Shown here: piece after piece, positions 26,141 to 33,675 of the stretch
Numbering within the stretch: the first letter of the stretch is position 1
How the letters are laid out: the number at the start of each line of letters is the position of its first letter
Origin: Flavobacterium degerlachei
Lineage (GTDB): Bacteria; Bacteroidota; Bacteroidia; Flavobacteriales; Flavobacteriaceae
DNA: 64,000 nt
Reading direction: 5' to 3'
Assembly (NCBI RefSeq): GCF_900106645.1
Contig: NZ_FNMV01000002.1
Location: forward strand, 62,001 to 126,000
Position numbers and translations under genes: made by a program
Notes under the pieces: model-generated
What the model saw: only the letters and a program-made list of their open reading frames with translations
Told to the model about the DNA's origin: nothing
Database searches by the model: none

Positions 26141-26164
26141 AAATGTCGCACAACTAGTATATAA
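26141..26164 (-). repeat. Inverted repeat closing the cassette patch
   Basis: The reverse complement contains GTTGTGCGACATTT, matching GTTGTGCGACGTTT at 25268-25281 in 13 of 14 bases in inverted orientation around the YD-like gene. It continues outward as TATACTAGTT, also present at 6671-6680 near the other cassette patch. Confidence 0.55.
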
Positions 26165-26250
26165 CATCAAATGTATACAACTTTTCTTGCCATTCAAATA
26201 AGCGCTGTAATTTCTTTCAGCTGTTTAGCACTCTTTTTCCCTTGAACCCA

Positions 26251-26352
26251 GAGCTGCATGAGGGATGGAAGTGGCATCCTTTTATAGCGCGATAGCGATA
26301 TAAAAGATACAACGGACAGCCCGACCTGTAGTTTTAACGAAAGGACATGCCC
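26251..26352 (+). ncRNA. Candidate structured RNA / interspersed intergenic element
   Basis: AGGGATGGAAGTGGCATCC, then a hairpin CTTTTATA (26279-26286)/TATAAAAG (26299-26306) whose loop carries GCGCGATAGC, then GATACAACGGACAGCCCGAC. I have a memory of very similar text (GATGGAAG-GGCATCC, hairpin, GGACAGCCCG) in many flavobacterial intergenic regions, possibly the Flavo-1 RNA motif; the name is unverified. It lies between the cassette patch and the MarR operon. Confidence 0.45.
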
Positions 26353-26440
26353 AAAAAACAAGTTAATAAACCACCTAATTTTCTCTTATTCAGTGGTATT
26401 TTTCTATATTTAATACTTTTTATAAAAAAATAATTGAATT

Positions 26441-26476
26441 TATTATGCGTGCATAGTATTTTATTTCTTATATTTG
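26441..26476 (+). promoter_or_regulatory. MarR operon promoter with palindromic operator candidate
   Basis: TATATTTG at 26469-26476 fits the -7 box exactly, 18 bp before the MarR ATG. Directly upstream, 26441-26458 is an 18-bp palindrome, TATTATGCGTGCATAGTA (core TATGC-GT-GCATA, one mismatch in the outer arms). It lies where the -33 region should be, the usual site for MarR autorepression. Confidence 0.6.
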
Positions 26477-26494
26477 AAATCGATATAGTTACCT

Positions 26495-26971
26495 ATGAAA
26501 GACAAAACAATAGATTACATCCTCCGCGCTACTTGGCAAGCGGTTGCAAGAATGTATAACGAAGAAGCTTCAAAATACGATGCCAGTATGGCCACAGGTT
26601 TTGCATTGCTGAGCATTGATAAAGAGGGAGGAACTCCTTCGACAGCTTTGGGACCTAAAATGGGTATGGAAGCCACTAGTTTGACCAGAACCTTAAAATC
26701 TATGGAAGATAAGGGATTGATCATTAGAAAGAAAAATCCAGAGGATGGTCGCGGTGTTTTGATTTACCTAACTGATTTTGGTAAAGAGAAAAGGGAATTG
26801 TCAAAGAATACCGTTTTGAAATTTAATGAAACTGTGAAACAACATATCTCTGACGAAAAACTCCAACACTTCATTGAAGTAGCCGAGACGATCAACGAAT
26901 TGATTCAAGAGAAAAACATATTTACTCAAACTGAAAATTCAGAAAGCGATAGTACTATCAGTCTGAAATAA
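26495..26971 (+). CDS. MarR family regulator of the beta-oxidation operon
   Basis: 158 residues. Winged-helix MarR pattern: helix pair with ALLSIDKEGGTPSTALGPKMGMEATSLTRTLKSMEDKGLIIRKKNPEDGRGVLIYLTDFGKE, the DxR (EDGRGV) wing and dimer helices at both ends. First gene of the operon MarR, HAD/ECH fusion, thiolase, (S23), acyl-CoA dehydrogenase, so an acyl-CoA- or fatty-acid-sensing repressor is the likely role (inference). The operator candidate is at 26441-26458. A short perfect hairpin CCCAATA/TATTGGG (26991-27006) separates it from the next gene. Confidence 0.9.
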   Translation: MKDKTIDYILRATWQAVARMYNEEASKYDASMATGFALLSIDKEGGTPSTALGPKMGMEATSLTRTLKSMEDKGLIIRKKNPEDGRGVLIYLTDFGKEKRELSKNTVLKFNETVKQHISDEKLQHFIEVAETINELIQEKNIFTQTENSESDSTISLK

Positions 26972-26990
26972 AATTAAGAATGTCAATACT

Positions 26991-27006
26991 CCCAATACCT
27001 ATTGGG
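26991..27006 (+). promoter_or_regulatory. Intercistronic hairpin between MarR and the HAD/ECH gene
   Basis: CCCAATA, CC, TATTGGG: a 7-bp perfect stem. No T tract, so attenuation or RNA processing rather than termination. Confidence 0.4.
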
Positions 27007-27035
27007 ATCTAATATAAAATAAATATAAACCACGT

Positions 27036-29426
27036 ATGAAACGCACAATTAAAAAAGTTGCAGTGATAGGATCCGGAATTATGGGTTCAGGAATTGCTTG
27101 CCATTTTGCCAACATTGGAGTTGAAGTTTTACTTTTGGACATTGTTCCAAGAGAACTTACTGATGCCGAAACTAAAAAAGGTCTGACTTTAGAAAGTAAA
27201 ATCGTTAGAAACAGATTGGTAAACGAGCATTTAGCTAATTCCCTGAAATCAAAGCCCTCTCCTATTTACAGTCAGAAATTCGCTAACCGAATCACGACTG
27301 GAAATACTACGGATGATATGGCTAAAATTACCAATGTAGACTGGATTATTGAGGTGGTAGTAGAGCGTTTGGACATCAAAAAAATGGTTTTCGAACAAAT
27401 CGAAAAATTCAGAAAGCCAGGAACTTTGGTTACTTCAAACACATCTGGAATTCCAATTCACTTTATGAGTGAAGGAAGAAGCGAAGATTTTCAAAAACAC
27501 TTCTGCGGAACTCACTTTTTCAACCCTGCGCGTTACTTAAAATTATTTGAAATTATTCCTGGACCACAAACTTCATCTGAGGTTTTGGACTTCCTTACTA
27601 TATACGGAGAGAAATTCTTAGGTAAAACTTCGGTTGTTGCTAAGGATACTCCTGCATTTATTGGGAACCGTGTTGGTATTTACGGAATTCAAAGCTTGTT
27701 CCATTTGGTTAAAGAAATGGGCTTGACTATTGAAGAAGTAGATAAATTGACCGGACCAGTTATTGGCCGACCAAAATCAGCAACTTTCAGAACGGTAGAT
27801 GTTGTAGGATTAGATACTTTAGTACATGTTGCTAACGGAATCTACGAAAACTGCCCTGATGACGAGCAACACGAATTGTTTAAACTACCTGATTTCGTCA
27901 ATAAAATGATGGAGAACAAATGGTTTGGTAGCAAAACTGGACAGGGTTTTTATAAAAAAGAAGGAAAAGAAATCCTGACTTTGGATTTAAACACTTTAGA
28001 ATACAGAGCGTCTAAAAAAGCATCGTTTGCTACTTTAGAACTTACCAAAACAATTGACAAACCTATTGACCGCTTTAAAGTTCTTGTAAAAGGAAAAGAC
28101 AAAGCAGGTGAATTTTACCGCAAAAGTTTTGCTGGTATGTTTGCTTATGTATCAAACAGAATTCCAGAAATCTCAGATGAACTTTACAAAATCGATGATG
28201 CTATGAAAGCAGGATTCGGTTGGGAAAATGGTCCATTCGAAATTTGGGATGCTATAGGTGTCGAAAAAGGAATCGAAATCATGAAAGCGGAAGGCCTTGC
28301 TCCTGCTGCTTGGGTAAATGACATGCTAGCTGCCGGAAGTAAAAGTTTCTATACTATTAAAGAAGGTGCTACTTATTTCTACAATATCCCTACAAAAGCA
28401 CAGACTAAAGTTCCTGGTCAAGATTCATTTATCATCTTGAACAACATACGCGAAAGCAAAAAAGTATGGAGCAATAGCGGTGCAATTATACAAGACTTAG
28501 GAGACGGAATCTTGAACTTAGAGTTCCAGTCTAAAATGAATACTATTGGTGGTGATGTTTTACAAGCGATCAATAAAGGAATCGACTTAGCCGAAAAAGA
28601 ATATCAAGGTCTAGTTATAGGTAACCAAGCAGCGAATTTCTCTGTTGGTGCTAATATCGGAATGATATTTATGATGGCTGTTGAGCAAGAATATGACGAA
28701 TTGAACATGGCTATCAAAATGTTCCAAGACACGATGATGCGCGTGCGTTACTCTGGAATTCCAGTAGTGGTTGCACCTCACGGAATGACTTTTGGTGGTG
28801 GTTGCGAAATGAGCTTACATGCTGATAAAGTAGTCGCTGCTGCAGAAACTTATATGGGATTAGTTGAGTTTGGTGTTGGAGTAATTCCTGGTGGTGGAGG
28901 TTCAAAAGAACTAGCCTTGCGTGCTTCTGATTTGTTCCACAAAAATGATGTGGAGCTGAATGTATTGCAAGAGTATTTCTTGACTATCGCTATGGCTAAA
29001 GTATCTACTTCTGGATACGAAGCTTTTGATACTGGACTTTTACAAAAAGGAAAAGATATCATTGTAGTAAACAAAGACCGTCAGATTGCGGAAGCTAAGA
29101 AACATGCGTTGATTATGGCTGAAGCAGGTTATACACAACCTATTCACAGAACGGATGTTAAGGTATTAGGAAAACAAGCATTGGGAATGTTCTTAGTAGG
29201 AACAGACCAAATGGAAGCTGGAAAATACATATCAGAACACGACAAGAAAATCGCAAACAAACTGGCTTATGTAATGGCTGGTGGTGATTTATCTGAGCCT
29301 ACAATGGTAAGTGAACAATATTTATTAGATCTAGAACGTGAAGCTTTCTTGTCACTTTGTACAGAAAGAAAAACACTAGAAAGAATCCAGTTTATGTTAA
29401 CCAAGGGGAAACCACTTAGAAATTAG
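27036..29426 (+). CDS. fadJ: 3-hydroxyacyl-CoA dehydrogenase / enoyl-CoA hydratase fusion (HAD-first)
   Basis: 796 residues. N-terminal NAD-binding 3-hydroxyacyl-CoA dehydrogenase: GSGIMGSGIACHFANIG (GxGxxG), catalytic HFFNPARYLKLFEIIPG (His and Glu). A second HAD C-domain runs to about residue 440, and a crotonase domain occupies about 490-770 with oxyanion FSVGANIGMIF, GGGCEMSLHAD and VEFGVGVIPGGGGSKELALR. It performs hydration and NAD-dependent oxidation of enoyl-CoA. The order is reversed compared with E. coli FadB/FadJ, where the crotonase domain comes first; this arrangement is usual in Bacteroidota. Operon partner of the thiolase 94 bp downstream. Confidence 0.93.
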   Translation: MKRTIKKVAVIGSGIMGSGIACHFANIGVEVLLLDIVPRELTDAETKKGLTLESKIVRNRLVNEHLANSLKSKPSPIYSQKFANRITTGNTTDDMAKITNVDWIIEVVVERLDIKKMVFEQIEKFRKPGTLVTSNTSGIPIHFMSEGRSEDFQKHFCGTHFFNPARYLKLFEIIPGPQTSSEVLDFLTIYGEKFLGKTSVVAKDTPAFIGNRVGIYGIQSLFHLVKEMGLTIEEVDKLTGPVIGRPKSATFRTVDVVGLDTLVHVANGIYENCPDDEQHELFKLPDFVNKMMENKWFGSKTGQGFYKKEGKEILTLDLNTLEYRASKKASFATLELTKTIDKPIDRFKVLVKGKDKAGEFYRKSFAGMFAYVSNRIPEISDELYKIDDAMKAGFGWENGPFEIWDAIGVEKGIEIMKAEGLAPAAWVNDMLAAGSKSFYTIKEGATYFYNIPTKAQTKVPGQDSFIILNNIRESKKVWSNSGAIIQDLGDGILNLEFQSKMNTIGGDVLQAINKGIDLAEKEYQGLVIGNQAANFSVGANIGMIFMMAVEQEYDELNMAIKMFQDTMMRVRYSGIPVVVAPHGMTFGGGCEMSLHADKVVAAAETYMGLVEFGVGVIPGGGGSKELALRASDLFHKNDVELNVLQEYFLTIAMAKVSTSGYEAFDTGLLQKGKDIIVVNKDRQIAEAKKHALIMAEAGYTQPIHRTDVKVLGKQALGMFLVGTDQMEAGKYISEHDKKIANKLAYVMAGGDLSEPTMVSEQYLLDLEREAFLSLCTERKTLERIQFMLTKGKPLRN

Positions 29427-29429
29427 AAA

Positions 29430-29516
29430 ATAGAAAAAAGAGAATAGAATATAGATCAAAGACGACACGGAAAGTCTATTTTCTATTCTCTATATTCTCT
29501 ACTCTTAAAAAGAAAA
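29430..29516. repeat. Purine/pyrimidine-asymmetric inverted arms without a gene
   Basis: Left arm AGAGAATAGAATATAGA, right arm TCTATTTTCTATTCTCTATA and on to CTCTACTCTT; the two are near reverse complements. The same letters bracket the S23 gene at 30703-31240. Here only about 20 bp separate the arms, so this looks like an empty or collapsed version. Confidence 0.6.
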
Positions 29517-29520
29517 CATT

Positions 29521-30702
29521 ATGAAAACAGCCTATATAGTAAAAGCATACAGAACAGCCGTGGGGAAAGCCCCAAAAGGAGTGTTCAGATTTAAAAGACC
29601 TGATGAATTGGCAGCAGAAACCATCGAATTTATGATGAATGAACTGCCTGATTTTGACAAGACTCGTATCGATGACGTTATGGTAGGAAATGCCATGCCG
29701 GAAGCGGAACAAGGATTGAACATCGCGCGTTTGATTTCCCTAATGGGATTGAAAATCGAAGATGTTCCTGGTGTAACGGTTAACCGTTACTGTGCGTCTG
29801 GATTGGAAACAATTGGGATGGCTACAGCCAAAATTCAATCAGGAATGGCACATTGTATTATTGCAGGTGGTGCTGAAAGTATGAGTTTCATTCCGATGGG
29901 AGGTTACAAGCCAACTCCGGATTATGCTGTTGCAAAAGCAGGAAACGAAGACTACTACTGGGGAATGGGTTTAACAGCCGAAGCAGTAGCGCAACAATTT
30001 AAAGTATCTAGAGAAGACCAAGATGAGTTTGCTTACAACTCTCATATGAAAGCCTTGAAAGCGCAAGCTGATGGTAAATTTGACAAACAAATTGTTCCTA
30101 TCACGGTAGAACAAACGTTTATCAATGAAAACGGTAAAAAAGAAACAAAGTCATACGTAGTAAACAAAGATGAAGGACCAAGATTTGGAACTTCAAAAGA
30201 AGCATTAGCAGGTTTAAGACCCGTTTTTGAAGCTGGTGGAAGCGTAACAGCTGGTAACTCTTCACAAATGAGTGATGGTGCCGCTTTTGTACTTGTAATG
30301 AGCGAAGAAATGGTAAAAGAATTGAATCTAGAACCTATCGCTAGATTAGTAAACTTTGCCTCTGCAGGTGTTGAACCTAGAATCATGGGAATTGGACCTG
30401 TAAAAGCAATACCAAAAGTATTGAAGCAAGCAGGACTTTCTATAAATGATATTGACTTAATAGAATTAAACGAAGCTTTTGCCTCACAATCGCTAGCAGT
30501 AATAAGAGAACTTGATTTAAACCCTGATATCATCAACGTAAACGGTGGTGCAATCGCAATGGGACACCCACTAGGTTGTACAGGTGCTAAACTATCCGTT
30601 CAATTATTTGACGAAATGAAACGTCGTGGTAACAAATACGGAATCGTTACTATGTGCGTAGGTACAGGTCAAGGAAGTGCCGGGGTTTATGAACTGTTGT
30701 AA
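29521..30702 (+). CDS. fadA: Acetyl-CoA acyltransferase (3-ketoacyl-CoA thiolase)
   Basis: 393 residues, normal length for the family. Catalytic residues: Cys91 (VNRYCASGLET), His349 (GGAIAMGHPLGCTGAK) and Cys379 (TMCVGTGQGSAGVYEL). It carries out thiolytic cleavage of 3-ketoacyl-CoA, the last step of the cycle begun by the HAD/ECH fusion next to it. ATG at 29521 follows AAAAAGAAAACATT. Between this gene and the acyl-CoA dehydrogenase an S23 gene with simple-sequence flanks has been inserted. Degradative (FadA) rather than PhaA-type is inferred from operon context. Confidence 0.94.
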   Translation: MKTAYIVKAYRTAVGKAPKGVFRFKRPDELAAETIEFMMNELPDFDKTRIDDVMVGNAMPEAEQGLNIARLISLMGLKIEDVPGVTVNRYCASGLETIGMATAKIQSGMAHCIIAGGAESMSFIPMGGYKPTPDYAVAKAGNEDYYWGMGLTAEAVAQQFKVSREDQDEFAYNSHMKALKAQADGKFDKQIVPITVEQTFINENGKKETKSYVVNKDEGPRFGTSKEALAGLRPVFEAGGSVTAGNSSQMSDGAAFVLVMSEEMVKELNLEPIARLVNFASAGVEPRIMGIGPVKAIPKVLKQAGLSINDIDLIELNEAFASQSLAVIRELDLNPDIINVNGGAIAMGHPLGCTGAKLSVQLFDEMKRRGNKYGIVTMCVGTGQGSAGVYELL

Positions 30703-30829
30703 AGAAGAGTATAGAATAAAGAGCAAAGAGTAGAGAGTAAAGAATATAGATCATAGAACAGAGAATAAAGAATAGAGAGAACAGAGCAAAGAGTATAGAG
30801 AAAAGGATATTGTTTAAAAAAGACAGTGT
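30703..30829 (+). repeat. Degenerate AGAGTAAAGAATA repeat, left flank of the S23 gene
   Basis: About 115 bp of almost pure A/G/T with repeating units such as AGAATAAAGAG and AGAGTAGAGAG. AGAGTAAAGAATATAGA at 30734-30750 has an exact inverted copy at 31210-31226. Confidence 0.7.
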
Positions 30830-31180
30830 ATGCGCCATAATTATAAGAATTTAAAAATTTGGCAAATAGGGATCGAAATCGCAAATGATGTATCGGATAT
30901 TCTTTTAGAGTTCCCAAAACATGAACGATTTGATTTGAGTTCTCAATTAAGCAGATGTTCAGTTTCAATTCCTAGCAATATTGCTGAAGGTTCGTCAAGA
31001 ACTGATAAATCTTTTAGTCACTTTATAGATATCTCTTTAGGCTCTTCATTTGAACTCATTACCCAACTAATAGTTGCAAAGCATAGAAAATACATTAACG
31101 ACAAAAAATTTAATAAAATAGAAACAAAAATAGAAGAATTTCAAAGAATGACTATGGGTTTTCAAAATGGATTGAAATAA
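30830..31180 (+). CDS. Four-helix-bundle protein (S23 / 23S rRNA intervening-sequence family)
   Basis: 116 residues. Typical family start NYKNLKIWQIGIEIANDVSDILLEFPKHERFDLSSQLSRCSVSIPSNIAEGSSR (the signature W..G..., LSSQ..R..VSIPSNIAEG), then SFSHFIDISLGSSFELITQLIVA. The protein forms a pentamer of four-helix bundles in solved relatives; its biological role is unknown. It interrupts an otherwise continuous beta-oxidation operon and sits inside a 17-bp perfect inverted repeat of simple sequence, so it looks like an inserted unit rather than a functional fad gene. Same strand as the operon. Confidence 0.92.
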   Translation: MRHNYKNLKIWQIGIEIANDVSDILLEFPKHERFDLSSQLSRCSVSIPSNIAEGSSRTDKSFSHFIDISLGSSFELITQLIVAKHRKYINDKKFNKIETKIEEFQRMTMGFQNGLK

Positions 31181-31195
31181 TGCTGTCGGCACTAC

Positions 31196-31240
31196 TCACT
31201 AATCTATTTTCTATATTCTTTACTCTAAAATCTTTTATCT
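31196..31240 (-). repeat. Right flank inverted repeat of the S23 gene
   Basis: TCTATATTCTTTACTCT at 31210-31226 is the exact reverse complement of 30734-30750; neighbouring CTATTTTC and ATCTTTTATCT extend the simple-sequence similarity. Confidence 0.7.
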
Positions 31241-31256
31241 AAAAAAAACAAAAAAA

Positions 31257-33047
31257 ATGAGCGACGTAACTAGAGGAGGTCAATTCCTTGTAAAAGAAAC
31301 CAAGTGTGAAGACATCTTTACACCAGAAGATTTCAATGAAGAACAATTAATGATGCGTGACTCTGTAAAAGAGTTTGTAGACAAAGAATTATGGCCTAAT
31401 AAAGACCGTTTTGAAAAGAAAGATTACGCCTTAACTGAAGAAACAATGCGTAAAGCGGGAGACTTAGGTTTCTTAAGCGTTGCAGTTCCTGAAGCTTACG
31501 GTGGAATGGGAATGGGATTTGTAAACACGGTTTTGGTTTGTGATTATATTTCAGGTGCAACGGGATCATTCTCGACTGCTTTTGGAGCACATACAGGAAT
31601 TGGTACTATGCCAATCACTTTATACGGTACCGAAGAACAAAAACAAAAATACGTACCTAAATTAGCTTCTGGCGAATGGTTTGGTGCTTACTGCCTTACT
31701 GAGCCAGGTGCAGGATCAGATGCGAATTCAGGAAAAACAAAAGCTGTTTTATCTGAGGACGGAAAATCATATTCTATCACAGGTCAAAAAATGTGGATTT
31801 CGAATGCAGGTTTCTGTAGCGTATTCATCGTTTTTGCACGTATTGGAGATGATAAAAACATCACTGGTTTTATCGTTGAAAATTCTGATGACAATGGAAT
31901 CTCAATGGGTGAAGAAGAACACAAATTAGGAATTCGTGCTTCTTCAACTCGTCAAGTTTTCTTTAACGAAACTAAAGTTCCTGTTGAGAACATGCTTTCT
32001 GAAAGAGGGAATGGTTTTAAAATTGCAATGAACGCGTTGAATGTTGGTCGTATCAAATTGGCTGCAGCCTGTCTTGACGCACAACGTAGAGTAATTACTA
32101 ATGCAACTGTATATGCAAACGAAAGAATCCAGTTTAACACTGCAATTTCACAATTTGGAGCGATTCGTGCCAAATTAGCTGAAATGGCAACTTCTTGTTA
32201 TGCTGGTGAAAGTGCTACTTATAGAGCAGCAAAAAATATTGAAGACAGAATCTCTGCTCGTGAAGCTGAAGGTGCTACGCATCAAGATGCCGAATTAAAA
32301 GGGGTTGAAGAATATGCTATCGAATGTTCTGTACTTAAAGTAGCGGTTTCTGAAGATGTACAAAACTGTGCTGATGAAGGAATTCAAATCTTTGGTGGAA
32401 TGGGATTCTCTGAAGACACACCTATGGAAAGTGCTTGGAGAGATGCTCGTATCGCTCGTATCTACGAAGGTACTAACGAAATCAACAGAATGCTTTCAGT
32501 AGGAATGTTGATTAAAAAAGCAATGAAAGGTCATGTTGACTTACTTGGACCAGCTTCAAAAGTACAAGAAGAGTTAATGGGAATACCATCATTTGAAACT
32601 CCTGACTACTCTCAATTATTCGCCGAAGAAAAAGAAATGATTGCTAAATTGAAAAAAGCATTCTTAATGGTTGCAGGTGGTGCCGTTCAAAAATACGGAC
32701 CAGACTTAGATGCACACCAACAGTTATTGATGGCGGCTTCTGATATTTTGATCGAGATCTATATGGCAGAAAGTACCATTTTAAGAACTGAAAAAATGGC
32801 CAAAAAAGAAGGTGAAGACAAAATACAAGAGCAAATTGCAATGGCAAAATTATACTTGTACCAAGCAGTGGATGTTGTGACTCTAAAAGGAAAAGAAAGC
32901 ATTATCTCTTTTGCTGAAGGTGACGAACAACGTATGATGCTTATGGGCTTGAGACGTTTCACAAAATATACTAATATGCCAAATGTTGTTGGATTAAGAG
33001 AGACTATTACATCAAAATTAGTGGCAGAAAATGAATATTGCTTTTAA
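31257..33047 (+). CDS. Acyl-CoA dehydrogenase (FAD), long form
   Basis: 596 residues, about 200 longer than short/medium-chain enzymes. Core motifs: YCLTEPGAGSDANSG (FAD/substrate), GQKMWISNAGF, GIRASSTRQVFF, and GGMGFSEDTPMESAWRDARIARIYEGTNEINRM with the catalytic Glu in YEGT. The extra C-terminal region (about 420-596, helical, EKMAKKEGEDKIQEQIAMAK) is typical of the FadE/ACAD9-like long group. First oxidation step of beta-oxidation, electrons passed to ETF. Last gene of the operon; a strong terminator follows 34 bp after the stop. Confidence 0.93.
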   Translation: MSDVTRGGQFLVKETKCEDIFTPEDFNEEQLMMRDSVKEFVDKELWPNKDRFEKKDYALTEETMRKAGDLGFLSVAVPEAYGGMGMGFVNTVLVCDYISGATGSFSTAFGAHTGIGTMPITLYGTEEQKQKYVPKLASGEWFGAYCLTEPGAGSDANSGKTKAVLSEDGKSYSITGQKMWISNAGFCSVFIVFARIGDDKNITGFIVENSDDNGISMGEEEHKLGIRASSTRQVFFNETKVPVENMLSERGNGFKIAMNALNVGRIKLAAACLDAQRRVITNATVYANERIQFNTAISQFGAIRAKLAEMATSCYAGESATYRAAKNIEDRISAREAEGATHQDAELKGVEEYAIECSVLKVAVSEDVQNCADEGIQIFGGMGFSEDTPMESAWRDARIARIYEGTNEINRMLSVGMLIKKAMKGHVDLLGPASKVQEELMGIPSFETPDYSQLFAEEKEMIAKLKKAFLMVAGGAVQKYGPDLDAHQQLLMAASDILIEIYMAESTILRTEKMAKKEGEDKIQEQIAMAKLYLYQAVDVVTLKGKESIISFAEGDEQRMMLMGLRRFTKYTNMPNVVGLRETITSKLVAENEYCF

Positions 33048-33080
33048 GCAAAAAGATAGTTTTTAGTTAAATTTGTTTAG

Positions 33081-33114
33081 AAAGCCGCAATCGACCCGAT
33101 GATTGCGGCTTTTT
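33081..33114 (+). terminator. fad operon terminator
   Basis: AAAGCCGCAATC and GATTGCGGCTTT pair perfectly around GACCCGAT and end in T. The second copy of the repeat (34262 onward) has lost the right half of this stem. Confidence 0.9.
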
Positions 33115-33167
33115 AATTTCTAAACTCCACGGTTTTTATTTCAATTGAATTGGAACTGCTTTCTTGT

Positions 33168-33204
33168 AAAAAAATAAGCCCACGATCAAAATCATGGGCT
33201 CATT
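33168..33204 (-). terminator. Terminator of the two-lipoprotein operon
   Basis: On the minus strand AGCCCATGAT, TTTG, ATCGTGGGCT (one G-T pair) is followed by TTATTTTTTT. Confidence 0.85.
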
Positions 33205-33218
33205 TTTTTTATTTAATT

Positions 33219-33671
33219 TTACTTCTTTAGAATATACATATCTGCTAATAAACCAGCAATTACTTTTCCATCCAAATCCAATTGCGTCAACGTATTTTCT
33301 CCTACTTTATATTGATAAGGTATTCCTTTTAAAGAAATAAAGGAGCCAGATTCATTCCAAGTAAAATCCCCTTTTTCCTCAAAAACATTTTCTTTCTCTT
33401 TACCCAAATATTTTGTTTTGAGAACAAAAGTCAGGTCTTTACTCAAGATTAGTTCTGTTTCAATTCCCTCACAATCTGCACAAGGAGTCATTCCTTTGTA
33501 GGTTCCTGACCAATCTAAAGCATTTTGAGAATTATGCATATCTGCTGTAATTTCATCAACAACATTTGTAATTGTATCTGTATCTATTTTTACTTCTTCC
33601 GTTTTTATTTCTTTCTTACAGCTAAAAAAGAACAATGAGACACTTAGCAAGGCAACTATACTTTTTTTCAT
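33219..33671 (-). CDS. NlpE-like copper-resistance-type lipoprotein
   Basis: 150 residues from ATG at 33671 with lipobox LFFFSC. The mature part contains WSGTYKGMTPCADCEGIETELIL, the NlpE N-terminal-domain signature (PCADCxGI, CxxC), followed by LKTKYLGKE and a final beta-barrel-like part. In E. coli NlpE senses envelope stress or surface contact and relates to copper; here only the first domain is present. The start at 33689 would overlap the upstream gene and precede the signal, so it was rejected. It is 4 bp behind the META gene: one operon inserted between two direct repeats. Confidence 0.88.
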   Translation of the reverse strand: MKKSIVALLSVSLFFFSCKKEIKTEEVKIDTDTITNVVDEITADMHNSQNALDWSGTYKGMTPCADCEGIETELILSKDLTFVLKTKYLGKEKENVFEEKGDFTWNESGSFISLKGIPYQYKVGENTLTQLDLDGKVIAGLLADMYILKK

Positions 33672-33675
33672 AACT

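Larger units (their letters stand above)
33039..33204. repeat. 165-bp direct repeat, copy 1
   Basis: Starts in the last codons of the acyl-CoA dehydrogenase gene (TGCTTTTAAGCAAAAAGATA) and ends with GCCCACGATC/ATCATGGGC. A diverged second copy with the same order lies at 34232-34397. Contains the plus-strand terminator 33081-33114 and the minus-strand terminator 33168-33204. Confidence 0.8.
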
